Shown piece after piece: positions 33,531 to 44,600 of a DNA stretch of 64,000 nucleotides. Where the stretch lies: the NCBI RefSeq assembly GCF_964273065.1, contig NZ_OZ186815.1, positions 6,510,001 to 6,574,000 on the forward strand, written 5' to 3'. Made by a program: the position numbers and the translations under genes. Positions within the stretch are counted from its first letter, which is position 1; every line of letters starts with the position of its first letter. Source of the DNA: Nocardiopsis dassonvillei_B (GTDB taxonomy: Bacteria > Actinomycetota > Actinomycetes > Streptosporangiales > Streptosporangiaceae). The notes under the pieces were generated by a model. That model was not told the DNA's origin, ran no database searches, and saw nothing but the letters and a program-made list of their open reading frames with translations.

Positions 33531-34087
33531 GCGGGCAATTTGCCAGTAGGGCCGAGGTGCTGCGCAGGCTGCGTTTCCTCGCCCGGATTGAGGGCGCCTA
33601 CGTGGTGCTGATACCCGTTTCAGTGGTGTGGATCCTGGAGATGCCGCCTACCGTGGCGAATCTAGCCGCGTTGGCGTTGGTGACCTGCCTCGTTCTGCAA
33701 GGGTCCGTTTACTGGAAGCTCAAGTACGATGCTCTCCGGTCAGGTGGCGGCGTTCCCCGAGGTCTGCCGGTCTTCCGTGTTCTGCGTGTACTTGATGTGA
33801 TCCTTCTGGGTGTGAGTGCAGTTTTGCTGGTGATCGCCGCCTTCCGTGGCGAAGCCGTCGGCCGACTCTGGCCAGGAGTCGCCCTGTGGTGTTTTGCCCT
33901 CATTGAATACGTGAACTACTTTCATCTCCAGCTGTCGGTCGTCGACACTCGCAACGACCGGGAGCGTCTGAAGCGCGGCAAGGCGTTTCACCGGTCACAT
34001 CTGGCTCGGGACTTGGAACGCGGCGGGTCGGCCGAGCTGTGGGCGGTTCGCTCCAGGGGCAAGGCCGCGCGTGGTCGGAACAGCTGA
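33527..34087 (+). CDS. Hypothetical membrane protein (four TM helices)
   Basis: A 186-residue protein from GTG 33527. TM segments at about residues 22-41, 45-65, 85-105 and 113-135; the C-terminus is basic and cytoplasmic (HRSHLARDLERGG). The GTGA overlap with the 73-residue gene makes a two-gene unit. Unknown function. Confidence 0.65.
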   Translation: MSGQFASRAEVLRRLRFLARIEGAYVVLIPVSVVWILEMPPTVANLAALALVTCLVLQGSVYWKLKYDALRSGGGVPRGLPVFRVLRVLDVILLGVSAVLLVIAAFRGEAVGRLWPGVALWCFALIEYVNYFHLQLSVVDTRNDRERLKRGKAFHRSHLARDLERGGSAELWAVRSRGKAARGRNS

Positions 34088-34299
34088 TCTTTGATGGTGT
34101 GGTTGGCGGGAAGGGTGAAGGCTTCGCCCCGGAGCGTTCACGGCCCGACCCGGTGCGACGGTTGATCGCGATGGCTGGCGCCACCGCGCCGATCAATCTG
34201 GCTTTGCTGGTGCCAGCTGATTGTTGTGCGCGAACCGGTATTGGGTAAGGGGTTCCGGCTGAATCGGCTGTGTGGGCTGGCGGGGCGGTCGGGTGTGTC

Positions 34300-34545
34300 C
34301 GGTCCCCGGGGTCCTATGTGGCGGCGTCGGGGCGGCTGCGGGGCGCTGGAGGGCGGACACGGGGCGCTCCGGGCGGGGCCGTCAGGGGCACGGGATGGCA
34401 AAGTGCTCCGGGAGGTGGACCTCCACCTGTACTGACCTTGGACTGGGGAGCACGCATGGAGCACTACGGGGTCCGGAACGGGGCGAGGACCTCTTGCGAG
34501 GTCCTCAGGGAACCCCTGTGACCTGGGGTTTTGTGGCGCACCCGG
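34300..34545. repeat. Direct repeat A (left end of a 15.7-kb element)
   Basis: About 240 bp matching 50005-50245; the last about 100 bases are nearly 90 percent identical by eye and keep a constant offset of 15,700 bp. Shared landmarks: GATGGCAAAGTGCTCCG, CACCTGTACTG, TGGGGAGCAC, the hairpin GAGGACCTC-TTGC-GAGGTCCTC (34485-34506), AACCCCTGTGACCTGGGGTT and TTGTGGCGCACCC. The last 11 bases are the 3' end of a tRNA on the minus strand. Confidence 0.82.
34511..34532 (+). terminator. Hairpin with U-run beside the tRNA fragment
   Basis: AACCCC and GGGGTT pair around an 8-base loop and are followed by TT; a copy is present in repeat B (50211-50232). It may terminate transcription of the tRNA remnant or of the integrative element. 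Confidence 0.55.
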
Positions 34546-34578
34546 CAGGATTCGAACCTGCGGCCATCGGATGAGAAG
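34534..34578 (-). tRNA. 3' half of a tRNA (Arg-TCT-like), att-site remnant
   Basis: The minus strand reads CTTCTCATCCGATGGCC, then GCAGGTTCGAATCCTGC (a perfect T arm) and CGGGTGCGCCA (acceptor strand with CCA). This matches actinobacterial tRNA-Arg(TCT) from the anticodon loop to the 3' end; the expected 5' half does not follow beyond 34578. Such a half-tRNA is the usual footprint of a tyrosine-integrase attachment site. The isotype is inferred. Confidence 0.72.
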
Positions 34579-35065
34579 TGCCCTGGTTGCGTGCCGTGAC
34601 GTATCGCTACGTACCGTTTCGTGCCACCTCATCCGATCCGCCCTGCCGCCCTGTGTCATGTCGTACCGCCCGGTGTCGCCCCGTTCCAAAACCGTGGAGC
34701 ACCAACGGAGCACGCACGGGCCGACGGTGACGTCCGATGGCACCTCCCAAGCTGTCCGGGTGGCGACTGGCGGCCATGGCAGTCAGTAAGCAATCGATTG
34801 CAATTCGTCGTTATTATGCCTGTTTCGGACTCTTCCTGTGGTCGGAGGGGTGTTGTGAGTACTGGGTGGCCAGATGTGGCCACCGGCTGTGTCTCTCCAG
34901 CTCACGCGAGTGGTTTTCGGAGAAGGGCCCCGCCTGGTTCAGGGTCCCGCATCTGGGTCTCTTGTGTGGTTTGCGTGGTTTCACTACCTTCACCTTCGAT
35001 TACCGCGGAAACCTAGTCCGTGGTGACACCTGACCTCTCACAACCGAACCAGACAGGCATCCCCC
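34579..35065. other. Upstream region of the toxin locus
   Basis: No gene recognised. It contains a small inverted repeat ACGTA-TCGC-TACGT (near 34599-34612) close to the tRNA fragment, of the kind found as arm sites near att, and must include the promoter of the secreted LamG gene, which is less GC-rich around 34795-34850. Confidence 0.4.
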
Positions 35066-38000
35066 ATGCGTCGTTCCCTGACCCGTACGGCAGCGGCCTC
35101 CACGGCTGCGGCACTGGCGCTGTCGTTGCTGGCCGCGGCACCCGCGTGGGCGGATGAGGACGACGAGCCTGTCTCGTCCGGTGCTGATCAGTCGGTGGTC
35201 GACCTGGCCGAGCAGGATGCGCTGGCGCTGGCGCGCGAGACCGGGGATCCGGTCGAGATCGCAGCGCTGACCGATGAGAAGACGATCCACTACGCCAACC
35301 CCGACGGCACCCTGACCGCGGAGATCTCCGCCCTGCCGGTCCGGGTCCGCTCTGAGCAGGGGTGGATCGACGCGGACACCACCCTGGTCACCGGATCCGA
35401 CGGTCTGGTCCGGCCCCGCGCGGCCGGCATGGACATCGCCTTCTCCGGCGGCGGCGACGCCCCCATGGCCCGTATCGGGATCGGCTCCAACAGCGTCGAA
35501 CTCGACTGGGACGGCCCCCTGCCCACCCCGGTTCTGGACGGCGACCAGGCCACCTACCCCGACGTGCTGCCCGACGTCGACCTGGTTCTGACCGCCGGGA
35601 TCGAAGGCTTCACCCAGGTCCTGGTCGTGCACACCCCCGAAGCCGCCGCCCTGCCCGAACTCGCCGAACTCGAACTCCCCCTGGACACCACCGGGGTCGC
35701 CCTCAGGGCTGACGAGCACGGCAACATCGAAGCCACCGGCAACGAGGGCGGCCACGGCGTGTTCAGCGTCCAGGCCCCGGCCATGTGGGACTCCACCGGC
35801 ATCGAAGAGACCCAGGGGGAGGACCCCACCGTCGCCGCGACCACCGGCGCCCGCACCGCCCTGGTCGAGACCGACATCACCGTCGACAGCATCCGCCTGG
35901 TCCCCGACCAGGGCCTGCTGACCGGTGAGGACACCCAGTACCCGGTCTACATCGACCCCTCGGTCAGCGCCAACCGCCCCAACTGGGCCTACGTCGACAA
36001 GACCTACCCCAACCAGGCGTACTACAACAAGAGCGTCGACAGCGTCGGTGTGGGCTACTACTCCGGAGGCGAAGGCACCTACACCCGCCGGGCCCTGTTC
36101 CAGTTCACCGTGATGGGGCGCACCGCCCACGCCAACACCATCATCAACTCCGCCACGCTGCGCGCCGAGGTGGCCTGGGCCTACACCTGCACCAGCAACT
36201 CCTACATCCAGCTGCACCGGGTGGACGCGTTCAACAGCAAGACCACCTGGAGCAACCAGCCCACCGCCCGCACCCTGCTCGACACCCAGAACATCAAGGG
36301 CGGCTGGGCCACCTGCCCCAAGTCCACGGGTGTGGAGTTCGACGCCACCACCGCCTACAAGTGGGGCGTCGACAACGAAGCCTCGCACATCTACCTGCGG
36401 TTGAAGGAACGCGACGAGTCCGCCAGCAGCGCCTGGCGCCGCTTCGACATCAAGAACAAGCCCCCGGTACTGGTGGTCAACTACAACCACCCGCCGGAAA
36501 AACCCGTCACCTCCACCATCTCCGACTCCCTGGGCGGTGCCTGCTCCACCGACAAGACCCAACCGCGCTTGGTCAACAACACCGAGGTCACCCTGCGCGG
36601 CCAGCTCCGCGACCGCGACTCCTACTACGTCGGCCAGCAGGTCAAGGGCCAGTTCGAGTGGAAGGTCGACGGCGCCTCGACCAACCTGGGGTCGGCCGAG
36701 TCGGCATACGTCACCGTGGCCAAGTGGAGTGGTGGCAGCTATCGCAGCGTCACAGTCAAGAACCTGCCCCAGAACCAGCTGATCGCCTACCGCCTGCGCG
36801 GCCACGACCAGCAGAACTGGGGACCGTGGTCGTCCTGGTGCTACCTGAAGGTCGACACCACCAAGCCCCAGACCGGACCCAAGGTGATCTCCACCGACTA
36901 CCCGGCCGGAGACGTCGTCCACGGCAGCGTGGGACGCAGCGGCGACTTCACCTTCTCCAACAACGGCGTCGCCCAAGCGGTGGCCTACCACTACAGCCTC
37001 AACGACGCCACCTGCTCCACCAAGATCACCCTGGACACCCCCGGGGCCACGGTGACCGTGCCGATCACCCCGCGCCGGGACGGCCCCAACCTGCTGCACG
37101 CCCGCACCACCGACGCCTTCGGTAACTCCTCGGCGTGCGTGCTGGTGTACACCTTCACCGTTGCACCGCCCTCCAACCCGGTCTCCTACTTCCCCCTCAA
37201 CGAGGGGCAGGGAAGTGTGGCGGCGGACTTCGTCCACGACGACCGCGTTGCCACGGCCTCCGGCCCGGTGGACTGGACCCGCGGCCGTGTCGGCGAACGC
37301 ACCGGCCAGAACTACCGGCTCGAAGGCGCCGGCCTGGACACCACCAGCGGCAACCGGTTGGCCACCGAAAACCCGGTGATCGACACCGATGACGCCTTCA
37401 CCGTCTCGGCCTGGGTCCGCCTGGACGGCCAGCCCAGCCGCGCCTACACCGCCGTTTCCCAGGCAGGAAACCGCCACAGCGGCTTCTACCTCGGCTACCA
37501 GCACACCGACGGCGGCCGCTGGATCTTCAAACAGGCCCCCCACGACGGCGACGACACCTCCATCTCCCAGCGCGTCCTGTCCCTGGAACCGGCACAGACC
37601 GGCGTGTGGACTCACCTCATGGGCACCTACGACCCCGAGACCGGCGCCCTCACCCTGTACGTCGACGGCGTCGAGCAGGGCACCCACATCCAGCAGAGCG
37701 CCTGGAACGCCCAAGGGCCGTTCGTGATCGGCGGCGCCCTGTACCGCGGCACCTACCACGACTTCTGGCCCGGCGCCATCGACGACGTCCGGGTCTGGGA
37801 CCGGGTCCTGACCGACGAGGTCCCCGAAGAGAGCGACGACGCGTACTCCGAGGCCTGGGAACTCGCCAACCGTCCTGCCGCTTTGGAAGGGCGCTGGAAG
37901 CTGGACGAATACGAGGGCACCGTCGTTGCGGACTCCTCCGACCACGGCCTGACCGGCACCCTCCACGGCAACCCGCTCACCGCCTGGAACCAAGCGATGA

Positions 38001-38563
38001 ACGACGTCACCTTCGCCCCCGGAGTCAGCCTGAACCGTGCCGAGCGAGAACGCATCACCACCCAGGGACCCGCGATCCGCACCGACCGCAGCTACAGCGT
38101 CGCCGCCTGGGTCCGCCTGGACGAGGTCGGCGCCAACACCGCCGCCGTCTCCCAGAGCGGCACCGACCACAGCGCCTTCACCCTCGCTTACCAGTACACC
38201 TACGACTGGAACAACTGGGTGATGAAACTGCCGCCCGAAGACCGCACCGGCGCCACCGGATGGCACCGCGCCCTGTCCGAGCACGCCCCGGAATTCGGCC
38301 GCTGGACCCACCTGGCCGCCACCTACGACCACACTCGACGTGAAGCCACCCTGTACGTCGACGGCGTGAAGAACGGCACGGTCCAGGTTCCCAACGCTTG
38401 GCATGCTAATGGCCCCGTGGTGATCGGCGGCGGACTGTTCCAGAAGAACTTCGCCGACGCCTGGGCTGGCGACATCAGCGATGTGCACCTCTACCAGGGA
38501 ATCCTGACCCAGGAAGACATCAACAACGTGTACGAGGGGTTCATCCCGACAGGGGCTTTCTGA
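35066..38563 (+). CDS. Secreted LamG-domain protein of an RHS toxin locus
   Basis: A 1165-residue exported protein. The signal peptide ends near AAPAWA. Residues about 70-260 are a conserved module (SALPVRVRSEQGWIDADTTL, FSGGGDAP, LPDVDLVLTAGIEGF, QVLVVHTPEAA) that also occurs as a fragment at 30270. A DNRLRE-like region follows (about 290-470), then fibronectin-like sequence, and two concanavalin-like LamG domains (about 710-885 and 955-1160) with matching TAVSQAGNRHSGFYLGYQHT / AAVSQSGTDHSAFTLAYQYT. Lies 98 bp before the giant RHS gene; the pair is a common arrangement, with this protein probably forming part of the delivery or surface complex (inference). Confidence 0.88.
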   Translation: MRRSLTRTAAASTAAALALSLLAAAPAWADEDDEPVSSGADQSVVDLAEQDALALARETGDPVEIAALTDEKTIHYANPDGTLTAEISALPVRVRSEQGWIDADTTLVTGSDGLVRPRAAGMDIAFSGGGDAPMARIGIGSNSVELDWDGPLPTPVLDGDQATYPDVLPDVDLVLTAGIEGFTQVLVVHTPEAAALPELAELELPLDTTGVALRADEHGNIEATGNEGGHGVFSVQAPAMWDSTGIEETQGEDPTVAATTGARTALVETDITVDSIRLVPDQGLLTGEDTQYPVYIDPSVSANRPNWAYVDKTYPNQAYYNKSVDSVGVGYYSGGEGTYTRRALFQFTVMGRTAHANTIINSATLRAEVAWAYTCTSNSYIQLHRVDAFNSKTTWSNQPTARTLLDTQNIKGGWATCPKSTGVEFDATTAYKWGVDNEASHIYLRLKERDESASSAWRRFDIKNKPPVLVVNYNHPPEKPVTSTISDSLGGACSTDKTQPRLVNNTEVTLRGQLRDRDSYYVGQQVKGQFEWKVDGASTNLGSAESAYVTVAKWSGGSYRSVTVKNLPQNQLIAYRLRGHDQQNWGPWSSWCYLKVDTTKPQTGPKVISTDYPAGDVVHGSVGRSGDFTFSNNGVAQAVAYHYSLNDATCSTKITLDTPGATVTVPITPRRDGPNLLHARTTDAFGNSSACVLVYTFTVAPPSNPVSYFPLNEGQGSVAADFVHDDRVATASGPVDWTRGRVGERTGQNYRLEGAGLDTTSGNRLATENPVIDTDDAFTVSAWVRLDGQPSRAYTAVSQAGNRHSGFYLGYQHTDGGRWIFKQAPHDGDDTSISQRVLSLEPAQTGVWTHLMGTYDPETGALTLYVDGVEQGTHIQQSAWNAQGPFVIGGALYRGTYHDFWPGAIDDVRVWDRVLTDEVPEESDDAYSEAWELANRPAALEGRWKLDEYEGTVVADSSDHGLTGTLHGNPLTAWNQAMNDVTFAPGVSLNRAERERITTQGPAIRTDRSYSVAAWVRLDEVGANTAAVSQSGTDHSAFTLAYQYTYDWNNWVMKLPPEDRTGATGWHRALSEHAPEFGRWTHLAATYDHTRREATLYVDGVKNGTVQVPNAWHANGPVVIGGGLFQKNFADAWAGDISDVHLYQGILTQEDINNVYEGFIPTGAF

Positions 38564-38661
38564 GATGTGAAGCATCTTTTGAACCTGCGCAGTTCCACCC
38601 CACCTCATCCCTTGAAACGGCAACCCGGCGGCAACGATGACCGTCGGGCCTGGAGGCCCCT

Positions 38662-41600
38662 GTGTCCGTGACCCCTTCCCCCGAAGACTTCAACGCCCTC
38701 TCCGACCAAGACGCCCCCCCGCGTACCCGGCTTTTCGCCGATCGGTTGCGCCGATGGGCCTCCGGCGCCGTTTCGATCGCTGTCATCATCGCGCTGTTGT
38801 CGGTCTCGACCTCACAGGCCGAATCGATCAACCAGCAACCTGAGGCCCCAGATGAGGGCTGGCTGCAGACCAGTACCTTTGTCACTGAGGCAATCGAAGA
38901 GGACTCGGCCGTCGATGATGCGGCGATCACCGAACTCGATTCGGCTGCATGGCCCGGCACCGGCACCGTCGAGTTGCAGCAACCCCCTTCCGAAGGTGCG
39001 ACCGTTTCCCTGGCCCCGGTATCCGATGAGGACTTCCAGGAATGGGAGATCCCCCTGTTCCTGCAGCAGAACGTCCTTCCCGAGGATGAGCCCGCGGCGG
39101 AGAACCGCCTGCACACCGAACCCGAATCGGGGGCCGACCCCTCGGAGCCCCCAGCGGACTCCGAAGGTGCCTCGACCGAACCGGCGACGCCGGATTCAGG
39201 GCAGGGCGCCGAAGGCCCGGCCGAGGGAACTCCAGAACAGGAATCCTCCCCGGAGGTCCTGGCCGAAGAAGAGGCTGAGGTGCAGGAGGAGCCGGTCCCG
39301 GTCGTTCCGGAGCCGGTGACGGATGCGACCCTGGAGGTTCTCGACACACAGACCGCCGAAGCCGCCGGGATCAACGGCCTGGTGATGCGCCTGACCCGCA
39401 CCGACGACGTGCAAGCTCCCGGTCCGGTCGAGGTAGAGCTGGACTACGGCGACTTCACCACCGCCTTCGGCGGCGACTACGGGGCGCGCCTGCGCCTGAT
39501 CGCGCTGGACGAGTGCGCATTGGAGGAGAATCCGGCCGAGGACTGCCGAGCCGCTTACGACCTGGGCGCGGTCAACGACTTCTCTGCCCGGACCCTCAGC
39601 GCCATGGCCCCGGCCACCGCTTCCGGTGTCACGCTCGCCGCTGTGTCCGACGCCGGTGGCAACAGCGGCGACTACCAGGCCAGCGAACTGTCCCCGTCGG
39701 CGTCCTGGGAGGTCGGTCTGCAGACCGGCGACTTCTCCTGGTCCTACCCGATCGACACCCCGGACGTGGCCGGAGGCCTGGCCCCCAGCGTCTCCCTGTC
39801 CTACTCCTCCGGCTCCATCGACGGGCGCACCGCCTCCACCAACAACCAGACCTCCTGGATCGGTGAAGGCTTCAACTACCACCCCGGTTTCATCGAACGC
39901 TCCTACGTCCCATGTGCCGACGACGGCCAGAAGGACCCGAACAAGACCGGTGACCAATGCTGGCGCCGCCACAACGCCACCCTGTCGCTGAACGGCATGT
40001 CCAGCGAACTACTGGTAGACGAGGACGGCACCTGGCGACTGCGCAGCGACGACGGCTCCAAAGTCGAACGCCTGACCGGCACCACCAACGGCGACAACGA
40101 CGGCGAGTACTGGAAGGTCACCACCCCCGACGGCACCCAGTACTTCTTCGGCCGCAACCGCCTGCCCGGCTGGACCTCGGGAAACCCCGAGACCAACTCC
40201 GCCTGGACCACACCCGTCTACGGCAACAACGACGGGGAACCCTGCCACAAGTCCTCGTTCGCAGACTCCTGGTGCCAACAGGCCTGGCGGTGGAACCTCG
40301 ACTACGTCGTCGACGTCCACGGCAACGCCATGACCCTGCACTACACCAAGGAGAAGAACCACTACGCCCGCAACATGGGCACCGTCGCCACCCCCTACGA
40401 CCGGGGCGGCTACCTGCGCCGCATCGACTACGGCCTGCGCAGCGACAATGTGTACGCCACCGCGCCGTCCCGGGTCGTCTTCACCACCGGCGAACGCTGC
40501 CTGAAGACCGACTCCTTCGACTGCGCCGCCGACAAGCGCACCAAGACCAACGCCTCCCACTGGCCCGATGTCCCGCAGGACCAGGACTGCAAGTCCGGGG
40601 AGAAGTGCACCGGCAACTACTCCCCGACCTTCTGGACCACCAAGAAGCTCGACAAGGTCACCACCCAGTACCACAACGGTACGGAGTACGTGCCCATCGA
40701 CTCCTGGACGCTGACCCACAAGTTCCCCGCGCCCGGTGACGGCACCGACCCGGCCCTGTGGCTGGACTCCATCACCCACACCGGACACGTCGGTGGAACC
40801 CTGGCCACCCCGAAGCTGACGTTCGCCGGTACCCCCATGCCCAACCGGGTCGACTCCACCTCCGACGGAGTCGCCCCCATGAACAAGTGGCGCATCACCG
40901 CCGTTTACTCCGAGTCCGGCGGCCAGCTCGACATCCTGTACTCCCAGCCCGACTGCACCCCCGGGCAGACCCCGGAGCCGCACAGCAACACCAGGCGCTG
41001 CTACCCGGTCAGATGGGTGCCCTCCGGCCGGGGCGACAAGGACATCACCGACTGGTTCCACAAGTATGTCGTCACCCAGGTGGTCGAGGTCGACCTGGTC
41101 ACCGACCAGCCCGATGTCATCACCACCTACGACTACCGGGGCGGGGCCGCCTGGCGGTACATGGACGCCGACGGTTTCACCAAGGACGACAAGAGAACCT
41201 GGTCCCAGTGGCGCGGCTACGAGATCGTCCGTGTCAACACCGGTGTGGAGGGTGAGACCCGCAGCGAGGAGGAGCACCGATTCTTCCGCGGCATGCACGG
41301 CGACAAGCAACCCTCCGGCACCCGCAGCGTCAAGGTCACCGACTCCGAGGGCGGCGAGCACACCGATTACGACCACTTCTACGGTCAGACCCTGGAGACG
41401 CTGACCCGCAACGGTCCGGGTGGTGAGGTCGTGGAGAAGACCATCGCCGTCCCCTGGCACCACCGCACCGCATCACGCACCTACTCCTGGGGCACCCTGA
41501 CCGCGGACATCGTTCGCACCGCCTCGGAACGCAGCTACACCCCCACGGCCGACGGCGGCTGGCGCCAGCACCGTATGGACACCACCCATGACACCCTTGG

Positions 41601-44600
41601 CATGCCCACCGAGGTCTTCGACCACGGCGACACCTCCGTCGCGGGTGACGAGCAGTGCTCTCGCACCACCTACGTGCGCAACACCAGCAAGAACATCCTC
41701 GGCCTGGTCTCCCGCCAGGAAGCCGTTGCCGTGGGCTGCGACACCACACCCCGTTACCCCGGCGACGTCATCGCCGACACCCGCACCGCCTACGACGGCG
41801 GCAACATCGGCACCGTGCCCACCCGAGGCTTGGAAACCCGCAGTGAGCGGTTGAAGGACTACAACGGCACCACCCCCGTCTACCAGACCATCCAGACCTC
41901 CACCTACGACTCCTACGGTCGCGAACTCACCCAGACCGACGCCGAGGGCAACACCCTCACCTACGAGTTCACCTCGGCCGTGGCCGGTGGACCGGCGACC
42001 ACGCTCAAGGTCACCAACCCGTTGGGGCACATCGCCACCACCCAGATGGAACCGGCCCGCTCCCTGCCCGTCGCCGAGCTCGACGCCAACGGCAGGAAGA
42101 TCGAGCTCGCCTACGACCCACTGGGACGCCTGACCGAGGTCTGGCTCGCCGACCGCGACCGGTCTCGCGGAGTGAGCCCCAGCCTTAAGTTCGCCTACCA
42201 CGTCAGCAAGGACAAGCCGACCTACATCGCCAGCAGCGGGCTCAACGCACACGGCGCCTACATCACCAGTTACCAGATCTTCGACGGCCTGCTGCGCCCC
42301 CGCCAGACGCAGACCGCCACCGGCAACGGCGGCCGTCTGATCAGCGACACCCTTCACGACAACCGGGGCCTGCAGGTCCAGACCCGCACCGCCTACCCCA
42401 CGGCCGGTGAACCCGGCGGCGACATCGTCATCGTCAACAACACCGACGAGGTCCCCCGCTGGGAGCGCACCGTCTACGACGGAGCCGAACGCCCGGTCCA
42501 CGCGATCAGCATGTCCCGCGGTCTGGAGCAGTGGCGCGTCAGTACCCAGTACAACGGTGAGCAGACCCTGGTGACCGCCCCGGAGGGCGGCGTGGGCACC
42601 ACCACCATCACCGACATCCGCGGCAACACCACCGAACTGCGCCACCACCACGGCCGCGAACCCGTCGGCGACTACGACGAGATCACCTACACCTACAACC
42701 ACCGCAACGACCTGGACACGGTCACCGACTCCGAAGGCAACACCTGGACCCATACCTACGACCTGCGGGGCCGTAAGGTCTCCACCACCGACCCCGACAC
42801 CGGCACCACCACCTTCACCTACGACGAGCTGGACCGGCTGGCCACCAAGACCGACGCTCGGGACGAAACCCTGGCCTACGTCTATGACGCCTTGGGCCGC
42901 ACCGTCTCCCTGCACGACGACTCCCCGCAGGGGAACAAGCGCGCGGCCTGGGTCTACGACACCCTGGCCAAGGGGCAGCTCACCTCGTCCACCCGCTACA
43001 GCGACGGCAACGCCTACACCACCCGTGTCGTGGCCTACGACCAGCTGTACCGGCCCGTCACCAGCGACGTCATCGTCCCTGCGGCCGAGACCGGGATCGC
43101 GGGAACCTACCGGTTCACCACCCGCTACAACCCCGACGGCAGCATCAAGAACCAGGTCATGCCTGCCGTTGGCGGCCTGGACGTGGAGAACGTCTCCTAC
43201 ACCTACAACGACCTCGGCCAGATGACCCGGGTCGCGGGCGACGGCACCTATGTGGAGGCCGCCTACTACTCCAGCATCGGCAACCTCACCCAGCGCTCCT
43301 TCAGCCGGGAGGGCACCCGCGCCCGCAAGACCTGGGCGACCTGGGACTACGACGAGGCCACCAACCGGGTGAAGTGGGCCAGCGTCGTCCCCGAGGTCGG
43401 CAACGGATCACTGCTGCACCAGCACTACGCCTACGACGACGCCGGCAACATCCTCTCCATCCGGGACGAACCCTCCGACCCCAACCGGCTCTTCGACGTC
43501 CAGTGCTACGCCTATGACGAGCGGCGCCAGCTCAGCGAGGTCTGGACCCCCGACGCCACCGGCGAGAACGCCTGCACGGCCGAACCCAATGCCGCGAACC
43601 TGGGCGGAGCCGCCCCCTACTGGCACTCCTACACCTACGACGCCATCGGCAACCGCGTCACCGAGACCAAAAACGGCATCGGCGGAGCCACCAACCGCAG
43701 CTACACCACCCCCGAAGCCGGGCAGACCCAGCCCCACGCCCTGACCCGAGTGGAGGAGCAGGGCCCGGCCGGCGGCCGCCTGGAGGAGTACGCCTACGAC
43801 GATTCCGGGAACATGGTCTCCCGCGTCACCGCCTCGGCCGACCAGGTCATGGAATGGGACGCCGAAGGCAAGCTCGTCACCGTCGGAGACGCCGACCTGG
43901 GCGTGACCCGCTACCTGTACGACGCCGACGGGGCGCGCCTGATCCGCCGCAGCCCGACCACCACCACCCTGTACCTGCCGGGCACGGAACTGCACTACGA
44001 GCGCCAGAGCCTGCTGCGCACCGCGCTGCGCTACTACCAGCACGCGGGGGAGACGGTCGCGGTCCGCGACTCCGACGGAAAGGTCTCCTGGATCTTCTCC
44101 GACCACCACGGCACCGGCCAGATGGCCATCGACTCCGCCACCGGCGAGGTGACCCAGCGCCGGTTCACCGCCTTCGGTGAGGACCGAGGCGGCGGCATGG
44201 GGGACTGGCCCGACGAGCGAGGGTTCGTGGGCGGCACCATCGATGCCTCCACGGGACTGACCCAGCTGGGGGCGCGTGCATACGATGCGGCGATCGGCCG
44301 GTTCATCTCGGTGGACCCCGTGATGGACCTGACCGATCCGCAGCAGATGCACGGGTACGCCTACGCCAACAACAACCCGGTCACCTACTCCGACCCCGAC
44401 GGTCTCAAGGTCCGCAAGTTCCTGTCCGGGCTGAGCAACCGCCTCAAGTCGGGGCGCAACAGGGTCCGCAACAGCTTCCGCAGCGGGTGGAACCGGGTGT
44501 GGAACTCCCGCCCGTTCCGCAACGTCAGGACGACCGTCCGCCAGCGGACGACCAACTTCTCCGTCAGGACCTACAACACCGTCCGGAACACCTACCGGCG

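Noticed and set aside
34226..34743. Frames across the tRNA fragment giving VRILPGAPQNPRSQG
   Set aside because: This is the familiar false translation of a tRNA 3' end and its flank, not a protein.
36361..37125. Alternative plus-strand frames within the LamG gene
   Set aside because: No start signals and Arg/Pro-rich; the main frame carries LamG domains throughout.
35000..38623. A 1207-codon open frame on the minus strand
   Set aside because: It is the mirror of the LamG gene: Gly/Val-rich, no domain, no start signal, and the plus strand shows clear secreted-protein domains.
40009..41463. Long minus-strand frames opposite the RHS gene (also 41473-42915 and 43408-44610)
   Set aside because: Compositional shadows of the third-position GC bias in the RHS gene, with Val/Gly/Asp-rich sequence and no motifs.
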